This document shows, piece after piece, positions 1-7,535 of a DNA stretch of 64,000 nt. The translations under genes and the position numbers were made by a program. The DNA lies in the NCBI RefSeq assembly GCF_004362665.1, contig NZ_SNXR01000011.1, positions 1-64,000 of the forward strand. The letters are read 5' to 3'. The notes under the pieces are model-generated. The model saw only the letters and a program-made list of their open reading frames with translations, was not told the origin of the DNA and did not search any database. Position 1 is the stretch's first letter, and every line of letters begins with the position of its first letter. Source of the stretch: Flavobacterium dankookense. Lineage in GTDB: Bacteria; Bacteroidota; Bacteroidia; Flavobacteriales; Flavobacteriaceae.

Positions 1-49
1 CGACTGCGCAGATGGTACTGCAATTTGTGGGAGAGTATGTCGCCGCCTT
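1..49 (+). rRNA. 5S ribosomal RNA, 3' end only
   Basis: The first bases match the 3' end of a bacteroidal 5S rRNA: a GGTACTGC segment, then GTGGGAGAGTATGTCGCCGCC-like closing sequence read from about 13 to 47. It runs straight into a T-rich stretch and a strong terminator, as expected for the last gene of an rRNA operon. The rest of the operon lies to the left of the window. The exact 3' end (about 47-50) is uncertain. Confidence 0.85.
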
Positions 50-57
50 TTTTTGAA

Positions 58-86
58 AAGCCTATCCGTATTGGATGGGCTTTTTT
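58..86 (+). terminator. Rho-independent terminator of the rRNA operon
   Basis: A 10-bp stem is formed by AAGCCTATCC (58-67) and GGATGGGCTT (73-82) with one G-T pair and a 5-base loop, followed by a T run. It sits immediately behind the 5S end. Confidence 0.9.
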
Positions 87-120
87 GTTTTTAGTGCTTT
101 TGTAATTTATATGAAATAGC

Positions 121-477
121 TATTCTTTTGGTGTAAGTTGATATTCTTCAAATGGTGTTTGATTTTCTTGTGATGGAAATCAATATTCTTCTGATGTATA
201 TCAATATTCTAGTAATGTAAGGCGATATTCTTTTGATGGAAGTCAATATTCTTGTGATGGAAATCAATATTCTTCTAATGTTATTTAGTATTCTTTCGAT
301 GTATATCAATATTCGTCAAATATTCTTAGATATTCTTTTGATGTAAATCAATATTTTCCTTTAATGGTGAAACACTCATCCCGTATGGTCTAACACTCAT
401 CCCGGATGTTCCAACACTCATCGCGGATACTTCAACACTCTTCTCGGATGGTTCAATACTGTTCTTGGGTAGTTTTT
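121..477. repeat. Array of 17 contiguous 21-bp units, two sequence families
   Basis: The interval divides exactly into 17 units of 21 bp with no insertion or deletion. Units 1-12 (121-372) follow TATTCTTNTGATGNAA plus ATCAA. Units 13-17 (373-477) follow CACTCATCCCGGATGGTT plus CAA, the last one decayed. The two families change over at one unit boundary but keep the phase and the positions of TC, GATG and the closing CAA. Frames that cross the array contain stops on both strands, so it is not coding. It fills the gap between the rRNA terminator and the convergent gene pair at 531-1818. Twenty-one bp is two helical turns, so all units would face the same side of DNA; that is inference. Not a CRISPR: there are no distinct spacers. 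Confidence 0.9.
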
Positions 478-483
478 TATTTT

Positions 484-517
484 TAGAAAAAAAAAGAGTT
501 TCTGGTGGGAAATTCTT
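484..517 (-). terminator. Terminator of the minus-strand gene group 531-1818
   Basis: Read on the minus strand, AAGAATTTC and GAAACTCTT form a 9-bp stem with one mismatch and a 6-base loop, followed by about ten T. It lies 14 bases behind the stop of the endonuclease III-family gene. Confidence 0.7.
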
Positions 518-530
518 TTGGATTTATTTT

Positions 531-1172
531 CTAGTTACTTGAATTATATTTGCAATGATAATTTATTGGACAACTTTCACATTTTGGATTGGTTGGTCGG
601 CAGATTTCTCTTCCTAGAAAGGAAATAGCCATTCCGATTTCGTTCCAAATGTTTTTTTGGAGTATTTGCATCAATTGTTTTTCGACTTTGTTTCCGTCTT
701 TAGTTTCATTGCAAAGACCAATTCTTGGTGCTACTCTTATTACATGCAAATCTGCAATAATACCTTCTGCTGGGCTATTTGTTTCTCTGATTATCACATT
801 GGCTGATTTTCTTCCTATGCCTTTTAGAGCGGTTAGTTTCTCCATTGTTAGTGGAATATTTTCGTTAGATTGGATAGTTTGCGCTATTTCAATAATCCAA
901 TTTGCTTTTGTGCCAAAGTTTCTAACTTTAGAAATATGAGGAATTAGTGCTTCGACGTTTGACACTGCTAAGGATTCCATGTATGGATATACTTCAAATA
1001 ATGCTGGTGCAATTTTGTTGATATTCGCATCGGAGTCTTGAGCAGAGAGTATGACCATCATCATTAATTGGTAGGTGTTTTTGTATTCTAAAGGATGCTT
1101 TTTCCCTTTATATTTTTCGATTAATGGTTTTAATTTTTCTGACCAATTATCGTTGGGTTCAAATAAATTCAT
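531..1172 (-). CDS. Endonuclease III-family DNA glycosylase (HhH-GPD, 4Fe-4S)
   Basis: 213 aa, usual length for the family. It shows the helix-hairpin-helix with catalytic lysine (LKGIGRKSANV, K122), the following catalytic aspartate (IADLHVIRV, D141) and a C-terminal iron-sulphur loop with Cys191, 198, 201 and 207 in C-x6-C-x2-C-x5-C spacing. Members excise damaged or mismatched bases and nick the abasic site. The canonical aspartate context VDTH is ADLH here, so this may be an accessory paralogue and not the housekeeping Nth, whose substrate range could differ. It lies 10 bp downstream of a putative PD-(D/E)XK nuclease on the same strand, probably one transcript ending at the terminator 484-517. 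Confidence 0.85.
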   Translation of the reverse strand: MNLFEPNDNWSEKLKPLIEKYKGKKHPLEYKNTYQLMMMVILSAQDSDANINKIAPALFEVYPYMESLAVSNVEALIPHISKVRNFGTKANWIIEIAQTIQSNENIPLTMEKLTALKGIGRKSANVIIRETNSPAEGIIADLHVIRVAPRIGLCNETKDGNKVEKQLMQILQKNIWNEIGMAISFLGREICRPTNPKCESCPINYHCKYNSSN

Positions 1173-1182
1173 GATAGATAAA

Positions 1183-1818
1183 TTATTGGTTTGTTATAGT
1201 TGGTATTCCTTGGATTAATTCGTTTATACTAAAATGATAATTTACTAAAACACCTTTGTGTTGTCCATTAACAACATCTCCAATTCCAGTGGCTCTTTTG
1301 AATTTTCGAGTATTGTTTTTATCATTTAGTCTAATTTTTTCTAGTTCTTTACTGTTTTGATAAAAATACAAATCGGTATTTTGATTGTTTATGCAATTTC
1401 TATTTTTTAAACACCAAACTATATAAAGGTCTATTTTTTCTTTTTCATAAATTTCAAAGTATCTTTCTAAATCGCTTAGATTAAGAGCGATAGTTTCGGA
1501 TGGTTTCAGATTGCTATTTGGTAAAATCGTTTCAACTGACATAAATGTTCGAGATTGTACTTTGATTTCGATATAACAAACGGGTTTATCAATTGAGGTT
1601 TTAGAAATTACTTCAATATCAGGGTAACCGTTTTTTTTAGTTTTGAAAGCGAATAGATTTGGGTTTGACTTATTGATTTGTCTTATGATCTGTTCTTCAA
1701 TCGCTTCTGAAAAATTTACGTCTTTTTCAAAATCATAAACTCCAATTGACTTTCCATCGCACCGTGTTTGGCAACTGCTACAATCGTATATATTCGGTGC
1801 TAATTGAATGTGTGACAT
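1183..1818 (-). CDS. Putative PD-(D/E)XK-fold nuclease with N-terminal Cys cluster
   Basis: 211 aa, family not recognised by name. Around residues 65-85 it reads GYPDIEVI, then CYIEIKVQ: the PD...ExK arrangement of the PD-(D/E)XK nuclease fold, with an acidic residue (E41 or E42, in AIEEQII) upstream as a possible extra ligand. The N-terminus has C-x2-C-x3-C (Cys13, 16, 20), which could bind metal. No methyltransferase lies nearby, so a restriction role is not supported by context. The gene is 10 bp upstream of the endonuclease III-family gene and most likely co-transcribed, which suggests the two act on the same DNA lesion or modified base. The nuclease assignment rests on a short motif only. 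Confidence 0.5.
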   Translation of the reverse strand: MSHIQLAPNIYDCSSCQTRCDGKSIGVYDFEKDVNFSEAIEEQIIRQINKSNPNLFAFKTKKNGYPDIEVISKTSIDKPVCYIEIKVQSRTFMSVETILPNSNLKPSETIALNLSDLERYFEIYEKEKIDLYIVWCLKNRNCINNQNTDLYFYQNSKELEKIRLNDKNNTRKFKRATGIGDVVNGQHKGVLVNYHFSINELIQGIPTITNQ

Positions 1819-1852
1819 TATATTTTTTTATTTGTAACTAAATTACTAAAAA

Positions 1853-2716
1853 TTAGTTATAAATAAACTCTTTTATAGTTTCTATTACTTTAGTATCACC
1901 CAAAATTTTTCGATGACCTAATCCTTCAGTAATCATTAGTGTGCTATTTTTAAGATGTTTATGAATGTTGTGTGCTGCTTTTATTGCTACATCATCGTCA
2001 TTGCTATCGTGGATGATTAGTACAGGAATGGTTACTGATTTTGCTGAAAAACTAGCGGCATAATTTTCCATTGGTTCCTTAAATTTTTCTTCAAAATAGT
2101 TTTTTAGTAATAGACCAATCTTCGGTTTCAGTTGTAGTTTTTGAATAAAATCATCAATAATGTCTTGAATAATATCGCCACTTCCAATAATTACTGCTTT
2201 TTTCACATTTAGATTTTGTTTTATTGCGTTTAAAATAGACATTCCTCCAAGTGAATGACCGATGGCAAATTCAAATGGTCCAAATTGCTTTTCTATTTCT
2301 AAGATGGAAGTAATAAATTCGGGCATCAATGTCGTTTTTCCCTCTGATTTTCCGTGAGCTGGCGCATCAAAACTTATGGTGGCATAACCTAATTCAAGCA
2401 TTTTATCAGCTATTTTCACCATTTGTGTTCCTCTACCAGACCAGCCATGCACTAATAAAATCTTTTTTTCATAATCTCCATATCGGTACACAATTATGTT
2501 TTTATTGATTTGAGGTACAAATAGTTTTGTTTGAATACTTTTTTGCACCATGTGTAATTCTCGCTTTGGTATTTTGTGTTTTATTGGTCTTACAAATAAT
2601 TTTGCGGCAAAGAGCATTGCTAATTTTGGTGAAATTGCTTCTAAAAATTTAGCAGTAATTAGAATCGGTTTCGGAATTTGCAATGATTGAGTAGGTATTG
2701 CTGCTTTTTTTGTCAT
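1853..2716 (-). CDS. Alpha/beta-hydrolase
   Basis: 287 aa. The oxyanion segment LVHGWSGRG is near residue 88, the nucleophile elbow GHSLGG near 153, the likely catalytic aspartate in IIHDSNDDDV near 238, and the histidine in GLGHRKIL near 266, so a complete Ser-Asp-His triad is visible. The first 60 residues form a hydrophobic/basic N-terminal extension that may associate with the membrane. Substrate cannot be told; such proteins are usually esterases or lipase-like. It is transcribed away from glgE, with which it shares a 74-bp divergent promoter region, and ends 35 bp before the nuclease gene. Confidence 0.8.
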   Translation of the reverse strand: MTKKAAIPTQSLQIPKPILITAKFLEAISPKLAMLFAAKLFVRPIKHKIPKRELHMVQKSIQTKLFVPQINKNIIVYRYGDYEKKILLVHGWSGRGTQMVKIADKMLELGYATISFDAPAHGKSEGKTTLMPEFITSILEIEKQFGPFEFAIGHSLGGMSILNAIKQNLNVKKAVIIGSGDIIQDIIDDFIQKLQLKPKIGLLLKNYFEEKFKEPMENYAASFSAKSVTIPVLIIHDSNDDDVAIKAAHNIHKHLKNSTLMITEGLGHRKILGDTKVIETIKEFIYN

Positions 2717-2790
2717 TTCAATAAATTTTACTGCAATTTATAACTTATTATATTTTTTTCTAACTTACAACTTCTTAAAATTAGTATAAA

Positions 2791-4728
2791 ATGCAAAATC
2801 AAACCCGAATTATAATCGAAAATGTGCAACCGCAGTTAGATGGTGGTGCCTTTTTTATCAAAAGAATTGTTGGAGAAAAAGTAGTAGTTACTGCAAATGT
2901 TTTTGCCGATGGTCATGATGTTGTAGCAACTTGTGTGAAATTCAAACACGAAAAAGACAAAAAATGGCAAGAAGTGAGAATGACGGAAATGGGTAATGAT
3001 GAATGGACAGCCACTTTTAAAGTTGAAAAGCAAGGTCATTATTCCTATTTTGTTGAAGCTTGGGTTGATTATGCTTTGAATTGGCAACACGGAACGGAGC
3101 GAAAAATTCAAGATAATCAGCATGTAAAATCGGAGCTTTTGGAAGGAGCTGAATATTGTCAGGCGATTTTAAAAGAAGCTTCAAAGGAAGAGAAAGCCTA
3201 TTTGACGAAAGCGATTAAAGCTTTTCAAGACGAAAAATTATATAATGATGCCATTCAGATTGCTTTGTCGGCTGAATTGCATCATATTTTTTATAACTAT
3301 CCAACGCGAACCTTGGCCAATACTTCGGCTGAACTGAAAGTTTACGTTGATAGAAAAAAAGCATTGTTTAGCACTTGGTATGAATTTTTTCCACGTTCGG
3401 CTTCGCAAGAAGGAAAACACGGAACATTTAAAGATTGTGAAAAACTTCTGCCACGAGTTGCTGCTATGGGATTTGACACTTTATATTTTCCACCAATTCA
3501 TCCTATTGGAGAAGTTAATCGAAAAGGAAAAAATAATGCAACCAATGCGCAAAAAGGCGATGTTGGTTCGCCTTGGGGAATTGGCTCAAAACACGGCGGA
3601 CACAAAGCAACACATCCAGAACTAGGGACAATCGATGATTTCAAATCATTAGTAAAAGAAGCTAAAAAACTCGGAATTGAAGTGGCGATGGATTATGCAC
3701 TTCAAGCTGCGCCCGATCATCCGTATGTAAACCATTTTCCACAATGGTTCAAATGGCGACCTGACGGAACAGTTCAATATGCAGAAAATCCACCAAAAAA
3801 ATACCAAGATATTCAACCAATATATTTTGAAAGTGGCGATTGGAAAAATCTTTGGAAAGAATTGTTAGACGTTGCTTTATTTTGGGTAGAAGAATGTGAT
3901 ATTAAAGTTTTTAGAGTAGATAATCCGCATACCAAACCATTCTATTTTTGGGGTTGGTTGATTGCCGAAGTGAAGAAAAAACATCCTGATGTATTGTTTT
4001 TAGCCGAAGCTTTCACGCGACCAAAAATTATGCATGAACTAGCAAAACAAGGATTTACGCAATCCTATACCTATTTTACGTGGCGAAATTCCAAAGCTGA
4101 ACTAATTGAATATCTTACTGAATTATCCAAAACGGAACAAAAAGAATTCTTCAGACCAAACTTTTGGCCAAATACACCCGATATTTTACCGTATGCCTTA
4201 CAAAGCGGAATGGAAAGTGTTTACTTGCACAAATATTTCTTGGCAGCAACGTTAAGTTCCAGCGTAGGAATTTATGGTCCAGCCTATGAATACATGGTTT
4301 CTGCTGCTATGCCAGGCAAAGAAGAATATTTCAACTCCGAAAAATATGAAGTCTATCATTGGGACTGGACGGTTCAAAACAAATTGATTACATTGATTAC
4401 TCGTTTGAACAAAATCCGTCACGAACAACCGTCATTGCAGCAAACCAATAACATTCAGTTTTGCAATACTGATAACGAACAAGTTATTGCGTACTACAAA
4501 TTTGACGACGATAAAACCGATGAAACCTTGATGATTTGTAACATCGATCCGTATTATCCAAAGCAAACTTGGGTTCAATTACCGTTGCAATCGCTAGGAA
4601 TTCAACCAGGTCAAACGCTAAAAGTGGTCGATTTGATTACTGGAAATAGTTATTATTGGGACAAAGAATGGAATTTTGTTGAGCTTCAACCGGCGTTACC
4701 ATTCCATTTGTTTAAAATTTTTAAATAG
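2791..4728 (+). CDS. glgE: Alpha-1,4-glucan:maltose-1-phosphate maltosyltransferase GlgE
   Basis: 645 aa, GH13_3 type. GlgE transfers maltosyl units from maltose-1-phosphate to growing alpha-1,4-glucan in the cytoplasm. The N-terminal domain (1-110) has the family pattern RIIIENVQPQLDGG...DGHD...EAWVDY. The catalytic barrel carries the nucleophile in FRVDNPHTKP (D377) and the acid/base in LFLAEAFTRP (E406), both diagnostic for GlgE and not for amylases or trehalose synthase. Maltokinase, which makes the substrate, starts 18 bp downstream, and glgB lies 5 kb further on beyond inserted genes. No trehalose synthase is seen in the window, so the source of maltose is not shown. Start ATG follows an AT-rich divergent intergenic region. 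Confidence 0.95.
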   Translation: MQNQTRIIIENVQPQLDGGAFFIKRIVGEKVVVTANVFADGHDVVATCVKFKHEKDKKWQEVRMTEMGNDEWTATFKVEKQGHYSYFVEAWVDYALNWQHGTERKIQDNQHVKSELLEGAEYCQAILKEASKEEKAYLTKAIKAFQDEKLYNDAIQIALSAELHHIFYNYPTRTLANTSAELKVYVDRKKALFSTWYEFFPRSASQEGKHGTFKDCEKLLPRVAAMGFDTLYFPPIHPIGEVNRKGKNNATNAQKGDVGSPWGIGSKHGGHKATHPELGTIDDFKSLVKEAKKLGIEVAMDYALQAAPDHPYVNHFPQWFKWRPDGTVQYAENPPKKYQDIQPIYFESGDWKNLWKELLDVALFWVEECDIKVFRVDNPHTKPFYFWGWLIAEVKKKHPDVLFLAEAFTRPKIMHELAKQGFTQSYTYFTWRNSKAELIEYLTELSKTEQKEFFRPNFWPNTPDILPYALQSGMESVYLHKYFLAATLSSSVGIYGPAYEYMVSAAMPGKEEYFNSEKYEVYHWDWTVQNKLITLITRLNKIRHEQPSLQQTNNIQFCNTDNEQVIAYYKFDDDKTDETLMICNIDPYYPKQTWVQLPLQSLGIQPGQTLKVVDLITGNSYYWDKEWNFVELQPALPFHLFKIFK

Positions 4729-4746
4729 TATAAATCCATAATTAAC

Positions 4747-6369
4747 ATGGAAAATTTAAATCAGGAAACTTTTACTACTCCTTTTGTTTTTAAAACAGAT
4801 TGGAAAAACGCGCTTGACGATGATGAGTTTATCAAAGTCTTTTCTTCGGATATTTTAGAGAATTATATCATCAATAAACGCTGGTATGGTGGAAAAGCGA
4901 GTACGTTAAAATACATCGAAGTCGTTGATCATTTTAAAATTACCTCAAAGAAAAATACCTATTACGGTGTTCTTTTGGAAGTTAATTTCAAGGAAGCTTT
5001 CTACCAGCACTATTTCATGCCATTGGCTTTCATGGCAGAAGAAGAATTAGATACTAATACTATTATTGCTCCTATTCAGTTGGGAAATCAAAAAGGGTAT
5101 TTAGTTGATGCATTGCATCAGGAAGATTTTAGGAAATTATTGTTTGATAATATCGTTCAGGCAAAAGAAAATCCTGAATTGAAATTAGTTTTTCATAAAG
5201 GTTCCAAATTTGACGACAAAGAATATAAGTCATCGAAATTCATGGGCTTGGAGCAAAGCAATACGTCCATAATTTATAACGATGCTTTTGTGTTGAAAAT
5301 CTTCCGACGTATTTATGTGAGCACTAATCCTGATTATGAAATCAGTCGATTTTTAACTGAACGAATGCATTTTAAGAGTTCGCCTGCTTATACTGGAAGT
5401 ATTAATTTGGCTTTACCCGAAGGAAATATTACATTGGGATTGATGCAAGAATTGGTTCCAAATCAAGGCGATGCTTGGAAATTTATGCTCGAAGAAATCG
5501 ATGGTGTTTTCATGAATTTGAAGACAAAGAAGATAAAAATTGACAAATTACCCGATATTCCGTTGTTCAAGCGAATGAAAATCAACGAAATTCCGCCTGA
5601 AATTATTGATTGGGTTGGATTGAGTTTGTTTCTTCGATTGCAAACCTTAGCCAAACGAACAGCCGAAATGCACATTGCACTTGGTGGCGATATTCACGAT
5701 ACGGCTTTCACGCCAACAACTTACAATGGCGATTATACCGTTTGGTTGAAAAACCGAATGCTCTATCAGTTTCAAAATCGATTGAATATTATTGAAAATA
5801 GTTTGCACAAACTCGACGGATTGGCGCTCGAATTAGCGCATCAGTTTATGGAAAACAAGAAAATTGTCCGTAAACATTTTGTCGATTTCGATTGGACAAA
5901 AATGAAATCGGAACGCATCAGAATTCACGGCGATTATCATTTGGGACAAATTTTAGTCAATGGCGATGATTTTTATCTGCTTGATTTTGAAGGCGAACCC
6001 GAAAGTACCATTCGCGATAGAAAAGTAAAACAGCCGCCGTTGAAAGACGTTGCAGGACTGTTTCGCTCGTTTCATTATGCTATTTATGCTACGATTTTCA
6101 ACAACAAAGACAAATATCCATTTGAGCAGGAGCAACTTTTTAAAGCTGCCGAAATACTGTTCAATTATTTTGTTGGAGCGTTTTTGGAAACCTATATCGA
6201 AAAAGCACAATCGGGGAATTTGAACATTGGTTACAGCCACGAAATAGAGTTTTTACTTAAATATTGTTTGCTGGAAAAAGCGGTTTACGAACTCGGTTAC
6301 GAACTAAATTCCCGACCACGTTGGGCAGTTATTCCGTTGCGGGGAATTCAGAGTATAATGAAGTATTAA
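4747..6369 (+). CDS. mak: Maltokinase (Pep2/Mak type)
   Basis: 540 aa. It phosphorylates maltose to maltose-1-phosphate, the donor for GlgE. The fold is that of aminoglycoside-phosphotransferase-like kinases: an N-terminal cap with NKRWYGGK near residue 39, a catalytic loop RIHGDYHLGQ (H394-G-D396) and a metal-binding DFEGEP (D413). Length and order fit maltokinases that are not fused to trehalose synthase. Close spacing to glgE (18 bp) indicates one operon. The gene is followed not by glgB but by a 21-bp repeat array and accessory genes, so the operon appears to have been split. Confidence 0.92.
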   Translation: MENLNQETFTTPFVFKTDWKNALDDDEFIKVFSSDILENYIINKRWYGGKASTLKYIEVVDHFKITSKKNTYYGVLLEVNFKEAFYQHYFMPLAFMAEEELDTNTIIAPIQLGNQKGYLVDALHQEDFRKLLFDNIVQAKENPELKLVFHKGSKFDDKEYKSSKFMGLEQSNTSIIYNDAFVLKIFRRIYVSTNPDYEISRFLTERMHFKSSPAYTGSINLALPEGNITLGLMQELVPNQGDAWKFMLEEIDGVFMNLKTKKIKIDKLPDIPLFKRMKINEIPPEIIDWVGLSLFLRLQTLAKRTAEMHIALGGDIHDTAFTPTTYNGDYTVWLKNRMLYQFQNRLNIIENSLHKLDGLALELAHQFMENKKIVRKHFVDFDWTKMKSERIRIHGDYHLGQILVNGDDFYLLDFEGEPESTIRDRKVKQPPLKDVAGLFRSFHYAIYATIFNNKDKYPFEQEQLFKAAEILFNYFVGAFLETYIEKAQSGNLNIGYSHEIEFLLKYCLLEKAVYELGYELNSRPRWAVIPLRGIQSIMKY

Positions 6370-6420
6370 GAATTAAAAATTACGAATTAGGAATTACGAA
6401 TTTTAAATTTTGAATTGTGA
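6370..6420. repeat. AT-rich low-complexity filler, left border of inserted segment
   Basis: Directly behind the maltokinase stop is a run built from variants of GAATTAAAAATTACGAATTA. A very similar run (AATTAAAAATTAGGAATTAA) stands at 9697-9722, just before glgB. The pair brackets the accessory segment as imperfect direct repeats. Confidence 0.6.
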
Positions 6421-6630
6421 GTTGATTGTCAGATGATGTGAGTTGATTGTCAGATGATGGGAGTTGAAAGTCAGATGATGGTAGTTGAAAGTCAGACGAT
6501 GGAAGTGTATTTTATGACGATGGATGTTTGAATTCAGACGATGGAAGTTGGAAGTATGACGATGGAAGTAGGCTTTCAGACGATGGAAGTAGAGTTTCAG
6601 ACGATGGAAGTAGACTGTCGGACGATGGTT
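6421..6630. repeat. Array of 10 contiguous 21-bp units (third family)
   Basis: Ten units of exactly 21 bp follow one another with no indel. The unit begins GTTGAAAGTCAGACGATGG and closes with AA; the GACGATGG or GATGATGG core is in every unit while the first half varies. Aligned on GATGG, the unit keeps the same period and the following GT(C/T) as the array at 121-477, so the two are probably the same kind of element. It is the main content of the 390-bp gap between maltokinase and the helical protein gene. Function unknown; stops in the frames crossing it argue against coding. Confidence 0.9.
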
Positions 6631-6709
6631 TTTGAGAAAAGGCTTGTTTTTATAGATTATTACTTACTTTTAATTAAGTTTATTGTATAAAAGATAATTA
6701 GAAAATTAT

Positions 6710-6751
6710 CAATTAAAAATACCACAAATATTGCTTTGTAATTTTTAATTG
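6710..6751. repeat. Inverted repeat upstream of the helical protein gene
   Basis: CAATTAAAAAT (6710-6720) and ATTTTTAATTG (6741-6751) are perfectly complementary, 11 bp with a 20-base loop, ending 9 bases before the ATG at 6760. As a leader hairpin or protein site it could control that gene, but AT-rich filler in this genome also gives such matches by chance. Confidence 0.4.
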
Positions 6752-6759
6752 TTTTTTAT

Positions 6760-7413
6760 ATGAGTTTTAATGTTAGGACTGAGGAGTATGCTCCTCTTGG
6801 GGATTTTTTGATGGCTAGTTTTGCTAGAGATTTGGCGGCAATTGAGGTTCGTTTTAAGAAAATGAATGCTGCTTATTTGGCTTCGTTTGAAGACCAATTG
6901 GATGTGGTTAAAAAGCTTGAGGGTACGCTTAAGTTGACGGAAGACCAGAAGAAGGCGACTGCTACGCTGTATGCTGAGGCAGATGTTGTTAATAAGGATT
7001 TGAATTTTTTGAGTTCTTATTTTAAGGATGCGGGATTGCCAACGGCGGCGATTTCTAGTTTGAAAAAAAATCTGAAGCGAAGTAATATTGAAGGAGCTTT
7101 GTTGGAGATGAAGGATTTGAGGCAGTATATTGTTGCTAATCAGGCGGCATTGGAAGAGGAAGGAATGGATGCTGGTTTTCCTAGTGAATTGGATGCACAC
7201 CGCGTTAGTATGGAGGCGTTGAACACGTTGCAAAATAGTGTTTTGAATACTAGAAAGCAGTTGGTTGAAGCGAATGCTGAAGATTATAAAGCGTTGTATC
7301 GGTTTGTTTCTGCTATTGCGGAGAAAGGGAAGCTGGTTTTTAAAGGTACTGTTGTTGAGGATGAGTATAATATCACGAAGTTGGTGGGTAGGATGAGAGC
7401 ACCGAAGAAGTGA
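6760..7413 (+). CDS. Uncharacterised all-helical protein
   Basis: 217 aa, not recognised. No signal peptide or membrane segment. Almost the whole chain is predicted helical, with many Ala, Leu, Lys and Glu, suggesting a helical bundle. The only less regular piece is the C-terminal KGTVVEDEYNITKLVGRMR, which is basic. Codon use favours G-ending codons (TTG, GCG, GAG), unlike the A/T-ending codons of the PIN gene that follows, so the two were probably not acquired together. A terminator at 7479-7510 separates them. The 21-bp array 6421-6630 lies directly upstream. Confidence 0.7.
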   Translation: MSFNVRTEEYAPLGDFLMASFARDLAAIEVRFKKMNAAYLASFEDQLDVVKKLEGTLKLTEDQKKATATLYAEADVVNKDLNFLSSYFKDAGLPTAAISSLKKNLKRSNIEGALLEMKDLRQYIVANQAALEEEGMDAGFPSELDAHRVSMEALNTLQNSVLNTRKQLVEANAEDYKALYRFVSAIAEKGKLVFKGTVVEDEYNITKLVGRMRAPKK

Positions 7414-7415
7414 GG

Positions 7416-7447
7416 CCTCACCCCAGCCCTCTCCAAAGGAGAGGGAG
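7416..7447. repeat. Interspersed hairpin repeat (CCCTCTCC-AAA-GGAGAGGG)
   Basis: Two bases behind the stop codon, CCTCACCCCAGCCC leads into an 8-bp perfect stem CCCTCTCC/GGAGAGGG. I recall this wording as a dispersed intergenic repeat in many Bacteroidota genomes; no second copy is in this window. Confidence 0.55.
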
Positions 7448-7478
7448 AAGAACCTGGTTAGTAAGGTTTAATGAAAAC

Positions 7479-7510
7479 AGCGCAGGTTTGTGCTTGCGCT
7501 TGTTTTTTTG
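7479..7510 (+). terminator. Terminator behind the helical protein gene
   Basis: AGCGCA (7479-7484) pairs with TGCGCT (7495-7500) and is followed by a T run. It precedes the ATG of the PIN gene by 26 bases, so that gene needs its own promoter or read-through. Confidence 0.6.
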
Positions 7511-7535
7511 TTTTTAAGAAAATGGAGGATATATT

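Noticed and set aside
121..477. CRISPR array
   Set aside because: Units are contiguous and all alike over their length; there is no constant repeat alternating with unique spacers and no cas gene.
121..477. Coding heptapeptide repeat (21 bp = 7 codons)
   Set aside because: Stops occur in every frame across the array, for example TGA at the ends of units 1 and 2 on plus and in units 2, 10, 12 and 13 on minus.
2791..4728. Trehalose synthase or alpha-amylase instead of GlgE
   Set aside because: The N-terminal domain and FRVDNPHTKP are specific to the maltosyltransferase, and maltokinase follows.
6745..7233. Minus-strand gene opposite the helical protein
   Set aside because: The plus frame has helical-protein composition and a start behind an inverted repeat; the opposite product is a Ser/Arg/Gln-rich shadow.
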